A stretch of 64,000 nt of DNA, taken from Nyssa sinensis (taxonomy: Eukaryota > Streptophyta > Magnoliopsida > Cornales > Nyssaceae). This document shows, piece by piece, positions 24,101 through 37,381 of the stretch. Both the position numbers and the translations under genes were made by a program. The notes below the pieces were generated by a model. It had not been told where the DNA came from. It made no database searches and worked only from the letters and a program-made list of their open reading frames with translations. The DNA lies in the NCBI GenBank assembly GCA_008638375.1, contig CM018051.1, forward strand, positions 35,189,740 through 35,253,739. The letters run 5' to 3'. How positions within the stretch are numbered: position 1 is the first letter of the stretch; each line of letters begins with the position of its first letter.

Positions 24101-25520
24101 TTCAAATTCAGTATTTTACATGATTCAGTTTTTAATTATTATGTTTTATAAACTCATGGTGACGTGCTCAGTGATTGGTTTCTGCAACAGTTTTTCCTTC
24201 AAATACTTTTCAGCATGTCTAGTTTAAAATGCAATTATTGTTAAATATTCTGAAATTGTTTATTTCAAGTATACGAATGTTTATCACGAAAGTATAAATG
24301 TTATGTTTTTAAGTACTCACGAGAGTTATCTATTTTGATGTACTCACATGCTAAATATATTTTTAATGCAAGATTAATGGTGCATAAGCACATAGACAGG
24401 ATTCTGAGTTTTCAGTTGCCCTGTAAAATAGGCAGGATTTTGGGTTGTACGGAACCCAATTGCCCTGTAAAATGCCAGGTAGCAGGATCTAATCCCCCAG
24501 GCATGAGATATCTCCATTGATAAGTAATATGTGAGTCCGGTTCGAAACGGATTCCACTAATGGAAGTGATAAGATGATAAATGGTTTGAAAATGGAAGCA
24601 AGTTTTTACTCTCATTTTCAATATGCATATGTTGAGTTTTATATACTCTATTTAAGAAATACATGATATGAAATATGTTTTAAAAGTTCACATGTATAAG
24701 TATAGCTTGAATACTTTAAATGTTTCAAAGCTATTGTTTACGAAATGCATATGTTTTGAGTTATATACTCTATTTGACGAAGTATAAGTATAGCTTGAAT
24801 ACTTTAAATGTTTCAAAGCTATTGTTTTACGAAATGCATATGTTTTGAGTTACATACTCTATTTGACGAAGTATAAGTATAGCTTGAATACTTTAAATGT
24901 TTCAAAGCTACATGATTTAAGGAATACATATATTCTGTATTCAAAGTATACGAACAATTGGCGGTGATTATTTTACAAACTCTTATGTACTAAACCACTG
25001 CTAATTGAAAACCCCATGACGAATGCTGGAATTGCTCACAAGCTTAGATTAGCTTACCCGGACTTTGTTCGGACCCCCCCTTTCAGGTAATTAGCAGCAG
25101 TCTTGACTTGAGGACGTTGATGATGAATCTACTGATTTTGGGAAGATAAGTTTAAGTAGTTTTTCTTCAGAAACCTATGAACTCTAGTAGTACATTTTGT
25201 ATTAGTAGATAATGTAAGAATATGTATTAAGCCCTCAGGGCAACTGAACATGTATTGTATTAATGTTATAAGTTTTTAAGTTTTCAGTTATACTCTGAAT
25301 GTGTAACCATGTATGCTATGTATGTAGCGGCAGTATCGGACGGATGTGCATAATTTAAAAATGAGAAAAGAAAAGAAAAAGTTTTTCACGCTTCCGCAAA
25401 ACGTATGTTGCACTTCTATTCGATACCGCTGCATATGCGAGCCTTGTCTCGGGGCCCTTGGGTCTCGGGGCGGCGATCGCGATCCGGTGATCCGCTTAGG
25501 GTGGGTTTCGGGTCGTGACA
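21196..25520 (+). repeat. Element B LTR copy 3
   Basis: 4325 bp. It shares with copy 4 a T at 22673 and a T at 24532, where copies 1, 2 and 5 have C and G. Private changes are an extra T near 22622 and a one-base loss near 22930. The base loss opens a 75-codon frame (22756-22983, minus) that is not a gene. Confidence 0.95.
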
Positions 25521-26431
25521 ACATGGTATCAGAGCACTAGGTATTAGGTCTTTTGGGAAAAGACTGAAATTTAAGTTAAGAATGATTAAGATTAGTTCTA
25601 GGTTGACTAAGATCAACTTAGTAACGATAGAAGATTCGAAATAGAATTATGAGTTAGGTAAGTCCTAGGCTACCTAAATATGTGAAGTACGTAATATGAA
25701 GTAAAGGCGGGGTATGGGACCCGCGATATATGAAATGATTATGTGAAGTATATGTTATGATATGAAGGCGGGGTATGGGACCCGCATTATATGAAATAGA
25801 TACGCGAAGTACGTTATGTAATGTAAAGGCGAGGTATGGGACTCGCAGTTCATGAATTAGATATTTAAGTACGTGATACGTAATGTAATGTAAGGGCAGG
25901 GTATGGGACCTGCACTAGAGTAAGTCAAGTTATTAGAAGTACGTGTACGATAGGAAGGCAGGGTATGGGACCTGCAGTATATGAAATAGAGATATAAGTA
26001 TATGACATGAAATAGAGATGTAAGTATATGATATGAAATAAGAGCGGGGTATGGGACCCGCAGTAACGTAAGAAGAAATAAAGTCTAAAGTCTAAAGATT
26101 AGAGGTAAAACATGAACGAAGAAGATAGATAACTGAAATTATGAAAAGGAGGATTTTTGACAGTTACTGGTGTGCTGTCAGGACTTTTGTTACCGGTGAG
26201 GAATGGCCACCTTATCATGTAACTAAGGGAACTGAAAAACGCACAGTATTGCCTTATCCGACTTGATCAGGGAAACCCTTAAACCCTAAAAAGATATGAA
26301 TCCAAAATGTGACTCGAGATATTGGAAATTTTATGTTAGTAAAATGGAAGTAAGTAATGATACACGTAAACATTGTTAAGATATATGAGTAGTTGAGTTT
26401 TGAGGACAAAACTCTTTTAAGTAGGGAAGAA
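25521..26431 (+). mobile_element. Element B interior copy 3
   Basis: 911 bp. It has one extra T in a T run near 26155 compared with the others. The six hairpins span 25707-26061 and are unchanged. Confidence 0.94.
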
Positions 26432-29400
26432 TGTAATATCCCGACCCGGGATACCGGGTCATATGGCACGTAATTCGAGATTAAAGGAAATTTGTGTAAA
26501 AATATTTACACCAAAGGAAATAATTAATTAAATAATTAATTATTTATTTATATGAAATTATTAACTCTAATTATGATTAAATAAATTTGAATACACAAAC
26601 ACACACTTTATGGTGTATTGTGTGTATGATATAAAGTGTATAAAAGTATATATATACACATGTCCATGTATAAGTATGTATATATAAATAGTTAAAATAA
26701 TTATTTCATACACAATTCATGAAGGCATGTATATGTATAATTATGTATGCATGTATGTACATAGATACATTATATATGTATTTATATATAATTAATTGTT
26801 CATATATATTTATATACATTTATATAGATATACATGTGTAAAGTATGAACAGTGCACAAGGTGTGTGTGTGTGTGTCGGTTGAGCTGTGTGTGTGTGTGT
26901 CTCCATGTGTTGGTGTGTGTGTGATATATATATATATATAATATACAATATACAAAATATCAAGGATCCATTTAATGTAAGGTGCCAAAATGAAAAAAAG
27001 CAGAATTAATGAAGTGTAAGATGGATGATAAGGTCAAGAATGAGGGCTACAAACGTGTAGAGATAGAGAGAGAAAGTGAGGAGAGAGAGAGGTCGGTTTC
27101 TTCTCTTTAAAAGAAAAGCCAATACATATCTTGTATGTTTGAACCTTAAGGAAGCAGAGAAGGAGAATAGAGGAAGAATCAGAAGCTAAAGGAAGAAGAA
27201 GTAGAGAATCAGAGAGAGAGAAGGATACAGAATATCAAAAATAGGTATTTTCTCTCTCTAAAAATATAGAATGGATATGAACTGTTTTAGAGTTTGTTTT
27301 CATTATATGATGTTCAATATACGTTTAAAGTTGAACCAAGCATGAAAATCTAGTATTAGAGCACCTAAAAACATGAAACCCAAGGTCGGCTGCCATGGAT
27401 GACCTTCAAGAAAGCAGGTCTGAAATGGGTGAAATCAAATAGGTTTTAACCTACCAAGACCTCAAGATAAAGTCATGAGGGTTATAAAAACCTATGTACG
27501 CGATCAAAAATCAAAGGGAAAGCCTTCCAAAAATGGAGTTGCAGGTACGGGTTACAAGACCCAGTTCTTGAACCTCACTATTTAATCGACCTTTATGAAC
27601 GGATTATGAAACCTCTTGAGTAGAGGAACAGAACAAGCCAAGCCTCATCGAAAATGGTCAAGAAACGAGTGTGAACCGAGGCTAACACAGGTTTAGCTAT
27701 CGCGACCAAAACCGAAACTTTGAGCCATATTCGAAGTTTCAAATCAATGCTAAAACATGCATTTAGATGATAGGAAGTGATTGGGAAGAAAAGCAGAAAA
27801 AATAGAAGAGTAAAATGTCACGAAATAGAAGGAAAAGAAAACCTGCAAATTAGGGCAATGTAGGGGCGAAATGAAGAAGATGACGATGAGTTAACTCGGT
27901 TTAAAATGGTCGAGTTGACTCGGACAGGTGGCAGCCTCTGGGCTTGCCACCGATTTATTGAAACGCCACCGTTTTGGTAATGTCGGTTAAATTTAAAAGA
28001 GATTTAGGGCTGACGTCATCGTGACGTCAGCCACATGTAAATAAACCGGATAACCGGTTGGTTTATGACTGGACCGGACTGGTTCACTTGGTTTGAGACC
28101 GAACCCTATGGTTTTCAAGTTATATAAAATAAAATAAAACCAATACTTTCTATAATTGCGGATTGACCCCAGAACTTCTGGACAATCCTACTGTTGCCCA
28201 ATTTATGGAAGTTTTATGCATTTAGACCCCTGGAAAAATAATTAAATTATTAAATAATTAATTTAATTATTTAATAAATAAAGTAAAATGACTATTTTGC
28301 CCTTGGGTCATAAATAGAGTAAATGAAGTCCAAATTAAGCATATGAATAGTGTATTTTTACTATTTTGGACATTCTGAGATTAATGGTAGGGTCCGTTTT
28401 ACGAGACGGAGCCCGAAAAATAAATACACGTAAGGGGTAAATGACCAAAATACCCCTTGACCAAAATTTAACAAGTTATTAGTGTACTCTTACTATCTCG
28501 GACCTTCTGAGTCCAATGGTGAGGTCCACGACACGAGACGGGGTCCCGAAAAATAAAGACACGTAAAGGGGTAAAATGACCCAAATACCCCTGGTACCCC
28601 TAAAGCCAAAATGAAATCAGAGAAGGTCTAAATTAACTTTCCTTGACACCCCAGACTCAAAAATGGAGTCCAAATTACGAAACGAAGTACGGAAAAATAT
28701 GACGCGTAAAACGGTAAATGACTATTTTGCCCTTTTTCATATAACAGTCCGAATTAAATGTTACGAAAGCCTAAACTGACTTTCTTCGACACTCTGGACT
28801 CAATGGTAGAATCTATTCGACCTAAAGAAATGTCTAAAATAAAAAGACATAAAATTTGATGAATAGCATCTGTTAGATGACTATGAATTGAAATGATGCC
28901 AAAGTACTATTACTAAGGCAAGTACAAGAAACGAAATACGAAAAGACACGACACGTAAACACGTCAAATAAATAACTTTAAATTAAAGTTAATGGAACTC
29001 CCAGAAGAGTATAAATTGAAGTAGATTCAATTTCTAACACATTAAATTGTGTCATAGGTTAAGAATACGAGTTACGTTAAGTACATATGAATTTATGAAA
29101 TCATTGTAGGATCAAATACGATTTAAGCATAAGTTAAGGAATATCGAGATGATATTACAATGAATGTGAAGTTGATGAGATATTTATGAATTGTTCTTAG
29201 GAACTACAAGGAAAGTGGGAAAGCGCATTATTAGCACTAACCCTAAAGAGCCAAGGTGAGTAACCCTGTGTTTGAATTGGAGATTTAACTCCATGATTTA
29301 AAAAGAGTTTAAAGTATAAGATATGAAGTATTTGAAGTTTCAAATTCAGTATTTTACATGATTCAGTTTTTAATTATTATGTTTTATAAACTCATGGTGA

Positions 29401-30758
29401 CGTGCTCAGTGATTGGTTTCTGCAACAGTTTTCCTTCAAATACTTTTCAGCATGTCTAGTTTAAAATGCAATTATTGTTAAATATTCTGAAATTGTTTAT
29501 TTCAAGTATACGAATGTTTATCACGAAAGTATAAATGTTATGTTTTTAAGTACTCACGAGAGTTATCTATTTTGATGTACTCACATGCTAAATATATTTT
29601 TAATGCAAGATTAATGGTGCATAAGCACATAGACAGGATTCTGAGTTTTCAGTTGCCCTGTAAAATAGGCAGGATTTTGGGTTGTACGGAACCCAATTGC
29701 CCTGTAAAATGCCAGGGTAGCAGGATCTAATCCCCCAGGCATGAGATATCTCCATTGATAAGTAATATGTGAGTCCGGTTCGAAACGGATTCCACTAATG
29801 GAAGTGATAAGATGATAAATGGTTTGAAAATGGAAGCAAGTTTTTACTCTCATTTTCAATATGCATATGTTGAGTTTTATATACTCTATTTAAGAAATAC
29901 ATGATATGAAATATGTTTTAAAAGTTCACATGTATAAGTATAGCTTGAATACTTTAAATGTTTCAAAGCTATTGTTTACGAAATGCATATGTTTTGAGTT
30001 ATATACTCTATTTGACGAAGTATAAGTATAGCTTGAATACTTTAAATGTTTCAAAGCTATTGTTTTACGAAATGCATATGTTTTGAGTTACATACTCTAT
30101 TTGACGAAGTATAAGTATAGCTTGAATACTTTAAATGTTTCAAAGCTACATGATTTAAGGAATACATATATTCTGTATTCAAAGTATACGAACAATTGGC
30201 GGTGATTATTTTACAAACTCTTATGTACTAAACCACTGCTAATTGAAAACCCCATGACGAATGCTGGAATTGCTCACAAGCTTAGATTAGCTTACCCGGA
30301 CTTTGTTCGGACCCCCCCTTTCAGGTAATTAGCAGCAGTCTTGACTTGAGGACGTTGATGATGAATCTACTGATTTTGGGAAGATAAGTTTAAGTAGTTT
30401 TTCTTCAGAAACCTATGAACTCTAGTAGTACATTTTGTATTAGTAGATAATGTAAGAATATGTATTAAGCCCTCAGGGCAACTGAACATGTATTGTATTA
30501 ATGTTATAAGTTTTTAAGTTTTCAGTTATACTCTGAATGTGTAACCATGTATGCTATGTATGTAGCGGCAGTATCGGACGGATGTGCATAATTTAAAAAT
30601 GAGAAAAGAAAAGAAAAAGTTTTTCACGCTTCCGCAAAACGTATGTTGCACTTCTATTCGATACCGCTGCATATGCGAGCCTTGTCTCGGGGCCCTTGGG
30701 TCTCGGGGCGGCGATCGCGATCCGGTGATCCGCTTAGGGTGGGTTTCGGGTCGTGACA
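26432..30758 (+). repeat. Element B LTR copy 4
   Basis: 4327 bp. It shares T at 27910 and T at 29770 with copy 3. Private changes are a T near 27860, an extra G near 29716 and a one-base loss in a T run near 29430. The extra G only alters a spurious minus-strand frame. Confidence 0.95.
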
Positions 30759-31668
30759 ACATGGTATCAGAGCACTAGGTATTAGGTCTTTTGGGAAAAG
30801 ACTGAAATTTAAGTTAAGAATGATTAAGATTAGTTCTAGGTTGACTAAGATCAACTTAGTAACGATAGAAGATTCGAAATAGAATTATGAGTTAGGTAAG
30901 TCCTAGGCTACCTAAATATGTGAAGTACGTAATATGAAGTAAAGGCGGGGTATGGGACCCGCGATATATGAAATGATTATGTGAAGTATATGTTATGATA
31001 TGAAGGCGGGGTATGGGACCCGCATTATATGAAATAGATACGCGAAGTACGTTATGTAATGTAAAGGCGAGGTATGGGACTCGCAGTTCATGAATTAGAT
31101 ATTTAAGTACGTGATACGTAATGTAATGTAAGGGCAGGGTATGGGACCTGCACTAGAGTAAGTCAAGTTATTAGAAGTACGTGTACGATAGGAAGGCAGG
31201 GTATGGGACCTGCAGTATATGAAATAGAGATATAAGTATATGACATGAAATAGAGATGTAAGTATATGATATGAAATAAGAGCGGGGTATGGGACCCGCA
31301 GTAACGTAAGAAGAAATAAAGTCTAAAGTCTAAAGATTAGAGGTAAAACATGAACGAAGAAGATAGATAACTGAAATTATGAAAAGGAGGATTTTGACAG
31401 TTACTGGTGTGCTGTCAGGACTTTTGTTACCGGTGAGGAATGGCCACCTTATCATGTAACTAAGGGAACTGAAAAACGCACAGTATTGCCTTATCCGACT
31501 TGATCAGGGAAACCCTTAAACCCTAAAAAGATATGAATCCAAAATGTGACTCGAGATATTGGAAATTTTATGTTAGTAAAATGGAAGTAAGTAATGATAC
31601 ACGTAAACATTGTTAAGATATATGAGTAGTTGAGTTTTGAGGACAAAACTCTTTTAAGTAGGGAAGAA
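30759..31668 (+). mobile_element. Element B interior copy 4
   Basis: 910 bp. The PBS starts at 30762, the hairpins span 30945-31299, and the purine tract ends at 31668. Confidence 0.94.
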
Positions 31669-34600
31669 TGTAATATCCCGACCCGGGATACCGGGTCATA
31701 TGGCACGTAATTCGAGATTAAAGGAAATTTGTGTAAAAATATTTACACCAAAGGAAATAATTAATTAAATAATTAATTATTTATTTATATGAAATTATTA
31801 ACTCTAATTATGATTAAATAAATTTGAATACACAAACACACACTTTATGGTGTATTGTGTGTATGATATAAAGTGTATAAAAGTATATATATACACATGT
31901 CCATGTATAAGTATGTATATATAAATAGTTAAAATAATTATTTCATACACAATTCATGAAGGCATGTATATGTATAATTATGTATGCATGTATGTACATA
32001 GATACATTATATATGTATTTATATATAATTAATTGTTCATATATATTTATATACATTTATATAGATATACATGTGTAAAGTATGAACAGTGCACAAGGTG
32101 TGTGTGTGTGTGTCGGTTGAGCTGTGTGTGTGTGTGTCTCCATGTGTTGGTGTGTGTGTGATATATATATATATATAATATACAATATACAAAATATCAA
32201 GGATCCATTTAATGTAAGGTGCCAAAATGAAAAAAAGCAGAATTAATGAAGTGTAAGATGGATGATAAGGTCAAGAATGAGGGCTACAAACGTGTAGAGA
32301 TAGAGAGAGAAAGTGAGGAGAGAGAGAGGTCGGTTTCTTCTCTTTAAAAGAAAAGCCAATACATATCTTGTATGTTTGAACCTTAAGGAAGCAGAGAAGG
32401 AGAATAGAGGAAGAATCAGAAGCTAAAGGAAGAAGAAGTAGAGAATCAGAGAGAGAGAAGGATACAGAATATCAAAAATAGGTATTTTCTCTCTCTAAAA
32501 ATATAGAATGGATATGAACTGTTTTAGAGTTTGTTTTCATTATATGATGTTCAATATACGTTTAAAGTTGAACCAAGCATGAAAATCTAGTATTAGAGCA
32601 CCTAAAAACATGAAACCCAAGGTCGGCTGCCATGGATGACCTTCAAGAAAGCAGGTCTGAAATGGGTGAAATCAAATAGGTTTTAACCTACCAAGACCTC
32701 AAGATAAAGTCATGAGGGTTATAAAAACCTATGTACGCGATCAAAAATCAAAGGGAAAGCCTTCCAAAAATGGAGTTGCAGGTACGGGTTACAAGACCCA
32801 GTTCTTGAACCTCACTATTTAATCGACCTTTATGAACGGATTATGAAACCTCTTGAGTAGAGGAACAGAACAAGCCAAGCCTCATCGAAAATGGTCAAGA
32901 AACGAGTGTGAACCGAGGCTAACACAGGTTTAGCTATCGCGACCAAAACCGAAACTTTGAGCCATATTCGAAGTTTCAAATCAATGCTAAAACATGCATT
33001 TAGATGATAGGAAGTGATTGGGAAGAAAAGCAGAAAAAATAGAAGAGTAAAATGTCACGAAATAGAAGGAAAAGAAAACCTGCAAATTAGGGCAACGTAG
33101 GGGCGAAATGAAGAAGATGACGATGAGTTAACTCGGTTTAAAATGGCCGAGTTGACTCGGACAGGTGGCAGCCTCTGGGCTTGCCACCGATTTATTGAAA
33201 CGCCACCGTTTTGGTAATGTCGGTTAAATTTAAAAGAGATTTAGGGCTGACGTCATCGTGACGTCAGCCACATGTAAATAAACCGGATAACCGGTTGGTT
33301 TATGACTGGACCGGACTGGTTCACTTGGTTTGAGACCGAACCCTATGGTTTTCAAGTTATATAAAATAAAATAAAACCAATACTTTCTATAATTGCGGAT
33401 TGACCCTAGAACTTCTGGACAATCCTACTGTTGCCCAATTTATGGAAGTTTTATGCATTTAGACCCCTGAAAAAATAATTAAATTATTAAATAATTAATT
33501 TAATTATTTAATAAATAAAGTAAAATGACTATTTTGCCCTTGGGTCATAAATAGAGTAAATGAAGTCCAAATTAAGCATATGAATAGTGTATTTTTACTA
33601 TTTTGGACATTCTGAGATTAATGGTAGGGTCCGTTTTACGAGACGGAGCCCGAAAAATAAATACACGTAAGGGGTAAATGACCAAAATACCCCTTGACCA
33701 AAATTTAACAAGTTATTAGTGTACTCTTACTATCTCGGACCTTCTGAGTCCAATGGTGAGGTCCACGACACGAGACGGGGGTCCCGAAAAATAAAGACAC
33801 GTAAAGGGGTAAAATGACCCAAATACCCCTGGTACCCCTAAAGCCAAAATGAAATCAGAGAAGGTCTAAATTAACTTTCCTTGACACCCCAGACTCAAAA
33901 ATGGAGTCCAAATTACGAAACGAAGTACGGAAAAATATGACGCGTAAAACGGTAAATGACTATTTTGCCCTTTTTCATATAACAGTCCGAATTAAATGTT
34001 ACGAAAGCCTAAACTGACTTTCTTCGACACTCTGGACTCAATGGTAGAATCTATTCGACCTAAAGAAATGTCTAAAATAAAAAGACATAAAATTTGATGA
34101 ATAGCATCTGTTAGATGACTATGAATTGAAATGATGCCAAAGTACTATTACTAAGGCAAGTACAAGAAACGAAATACGAAAAGACACGACACGTAAACAC
34201 GTCAAATAAATAACTTTAAATTAAAGTTAATGGAACTCCCAGAAGAGTATAAATTGAAGTAGATTCAATTTCTAACACATTAAATTGTGTCATAGGTTAA
34301 GAATACGAGTTACGTTAAGTACATATGAATTTATGAAATCATTGTAGGATCAAATACGATTTAAGCATAAGTTAAGGAATATCGAGATGATATTACAATG
34401 AATGTGAAGTTGATGAGATATTTATGAATTGTTCTTAGGAACTACAAGGAAAGTGGGAAAGCGCATTATTAGCACTAACCCTAAAGAGCCAAGGTGAGTA
34501 ACCCTGTGTTTGAATTGGAGATTTAACTCCATGATTTAAAAAGAGTTTAAAGTATAAGATATGAAGTATTTGAAGTTTCAAATTCAGTATTTTACATGAT

Positions 34601-35996
34601 TCAGTTTTTAATTATTATGTTTTATAAACTCATGGTGACGTGCTCAGTGATTGGTTTCTGCAACAGTTTTTCCTTCAAATACTTTTCAGCATGTCTAGTT
34701 TAAAATGCAATTATTGTTAAATATTCTGAAATTGTTTATTTCAAGTATACGAATGTTTATCACGAAAGTATAAATGTTATGTTTTTAAGTACTCACGAGA
34801 GTTATCTATTTTGATGTACTCACATGCTAAATATATTTTTAATGCAAGATTAATGGTGCATAAGCACATAGACAGGATTCTGAGTTTTCAGTTGCCCTGT
34901 AAAATAGGCAGGATTTTGGGTTGTACGGAACCCAATTGCCCTGTAAAATGCCAGGTAGCAGGATCTAATCCCCCAGGCATGAGATATCTCCATTGATAAG
35001 TAATATGGGAGTCCGGTTCGAAACGGATTCCACTAATGGAAGTGATAAGATGATAAATGGTTTGAAAATGGAAGCAAGTTTTTACTCTCATTTTCAATAT
35101 GCATATGTTGAGTTTTATATACTCTATTTAAGAAATACATGATATGAAATATGTTTTAAAAGTTCACATGTATAAGTATAGCTTGAATACTTTAAATGTT
35201 TCAAAGCTATTGTTTACGAAATGCATATGTTTTGAGTTATATACTCTATTTGACGAAGTATAAGTATAGCTTGAATACTTTAAATGTTTCAAAGCTATTG
35301 TTTTACGAAATGCATATGTTTTGAGTTACATACTCTATTTGACGAAGTATAAGTATAGCTTGAATACTTTAAATGTTTCAAAGCTACATGATTTAAGGAA
35401 TACATATATTCTGTATTCAAAGTATACGAACAATTGGCGGTGATTATTTTACAAACTCTTATGTACTAAACCACTGCTAATTGAAAACCTCATGACGAAT
35501 GCTGGAATTGCTCACAAGCTTAGATTAGCTTACCCGGACTTTGTTCGGACCCCCCCTTTCAGGTAATTAGCAGCAGTCTTGACTTGAGGACGTTGATGAT
35601 GAATCTACTGATTTTGGGAAGATAAGTTTAAGTAGTTTTTCTTCAGAAACCTATGAACTCTAGTAGTACATTTTGTATTAGTAGATAATGTAAGAATATG
35701 TATTAAGCCCTCAGGGCAACTGAACATGTATTGTATTAATGTTATAAGTTTTTAAGTTTTCAGTTATACTCTGAATGTGTAACCATGTATGCTATGTATG
35801 TAGCGGCAGTATCGGACGGATGTGCATAATTTAAAAATGAGAAAAGAAAAGAAAAAGTTTTTCACGCTTCCGCAAAACGTATGTTGCACTTCTATTCGAT
35901 ACCGCTGCATATGCGAGCCTTGTCTCGGGGCCCTTGGGTCTCGGGGCGGCGATCGCGATCCGGTGATCCGCTTAGGGTGGGTTTCGGGTCGTGACA
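31669..35996 (+). repeat. Element B LTR copy 5
   Basis: 4328 bp, ending GTGACA directly before the right-hand GCTGT copy. It has the most private changes I noticed: a T in GACCCTAGAAC near 33407, an A near 33471, an extra G near 33780 and a T near 35490. Confidence 0.95.
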
Positions 35997-37304
35997 GCTG
36001 TTCTCTTCTCTAGGCTCCTGGCCCTCTTTTTGTTGGAGTCTCTTCAGTGGTCCTCCTTTTTGTGATCCTCCCTCTTTAGATTATCCCTCTAGGTCTGATC
36101 TTTGCCCTTCTGGGATGTGCGGTTGGCTTCTTCCAGGTTGATGTACTTTTTGGCCCGATCCATTAATGTCGCCACGTCGGCTGGGGGACTCTTTGTTAAG
36201 GAGTCTCTGAAACCACTTTGGGAAAGCCTAGCAGTTAGGGCTGCTACAAGGAATTTTGGGCTGCAATCAGTGATCTCCGTGAGTTCGGTATTGAAACGCG
36301 CAATGTAGGCTCTGAGGGACTCCTTCTTAGTCTGCTTGACATTTAACAGGAACTCTGGTCCCCTTCTGAGCCTTCTGCTGGTCATAAACCTGTCCAAGAA
36401 TTGTCTACCGAGCTCATAGAAGATGGTAATTGAGTTCGGAGGGAAGTTGTGGAACCATTTCAGAGCAGTTCCCTTCAAGCTGGTGATGAAAGTTCGGCAC
36501 ATAAAAGCATCAGAGGCCCCGTGGAGGGCCATAGTATGCTGGTAGTGCGAGAGATGATCTCCTAGATCTCCAGACCCGTCGTACAGGGTGAACTTTGGCA
36601 CCATGAACTTTCTGGGCCTTTCTTCTGACATAATGGCATGAGTGAATGGGGTGGCCAGTCTTCCGAGCAGCCTGGCCAACTCGTCTTGCTCTGGAGGGTT
36701 CTGAGGTCCTCTCAAGGCAATTGTTCGGTCCAAAGAGTCGACAATTTCCTCTACCCTCCGCGGGTCTCTGAATCTGACATCTTGCGAACCTTGCCTGACA
36801 GCCTTGGCCTCAGGGTAGTAGGGTTGGTGCTGCGTGGGGATGAGGCTCCGGTGGTGCCGGATGTGCTCCCGAAGCCCTTGGAGTTGGGGCTCGAGTAGTG
36901 CTCCGGTAATAGACGTTAGGAACGAAGGCTGATGTTCCCCAGCCTGGAGCTGCTGACGGCTGTGGATCTCTGCCAATGCGGGCAACACCCTGGGGGTGCC
37001 CGGGCTGGTTATTTGGAGCCTGCTCGTGGGGCTTTTCATTCTCCGTGGTAACAGGAGGTTGAGTTCCCGCAGCAATGTTGACCGGTGGGTTAGGAGGGTT
37101 CGTCCCTTGAATCTGTGTGAGCGTTGCCAACGTTCTAGTGATGGCAAGCAACTGTTCCTGTACCAGTTCATTGTGTCGTTTGATCGATTCGATCTCTTGT
37201 CGCATGGGATTAACCGTCGGCCCCCTTGCTCGTGGAGCAGGCGGCTGACGCTGAGAGCTTTGCAAAATCTGAGTATTCTGTCGCGGTTGGAGATTTGGGG
37301 CCAT
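35997..37304 (-). pseudogene. Gag of element A, 5' portion
   Basis: The likely start codon is at 37304 (MAPNLQPRQN), about 75 bases inside the PBS. The N-terminal part is Pro/Gln-rich and includes a short predicted helical stretch (RQEIESIKRHNELVQEQLL). A frameshift around 36830-36900 moves the reading into the frame of 36089-37171. That frame contains the retrotransposon capsid domain (PF03732-like): KFTLYDGSGDLGDHLSHYQ, then LKGTALKWFHNFPPNSI, then FLDRFMTSRR. TAG at 36089-36091 and TGA at 36044-36046 interrupt the basic region just before the insertion point. Gag forms the virus-like particle in this family; this copy cannot. Confidence 0.9.
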
Positions 37305-37357
37305 AGTTTTCCGGTGAGAAAAGAGATGAGTTTGTGAATAGAGCACTTGGAGATTAG

Positions 37358-37381
37358 TCGTTCCCACCGACGGCGCCAAAC
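37358..37381 (-). promoter_or_regulatory. Primer-binding site of element A
   Basis: On the element's strand the LTR end is followed by GTTTGGCGCCGTCGGTGGGA. The TGGCGCCGT core resembles the Asp-tRNA-type PBS common in plant Ty3/gypsy elements; the exact tRNA is an inference. A related sequence lies next to the older LTR at 39341-39362. Confidence 0.75.

Larger units (their letters stand above)
10724..35996 (+). mobile_element. Element B: tandem array of a giant-LTR, non-coding LTR retrotransposon (5 LTRs, 4 interiors)
   Basis: The 25,273 bp insertion consists of five ~4.33 kb LTRs alternating with four ~0.91 kb interiors, all in the same orientation with a ~5.24 kb period. LTRs start TGTAATATCCCG and end GTCGTGACA. 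Each interior begins ACATGGTATCAGAGC, a classic plant initiator-Met-tRNA PBS. Each ends in a purine tract (AAGTAGGGAAGAA) just before the next LTR. No open frame over 82 codons occurs and no gag or pol domain is visible, so it is non-autonomous. The purine tract and the GAGTTTTG-AGGA-CAAAACTC stretch before it resemble the 3' end of Tekay/Del-type Ty3/gypsy elements, which may supply proteins in trans (inference). LTR copies differ only at scattered sites. One integration followed by unequal LTR-LTR exchange explains the layout. Confidence 0.95.
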
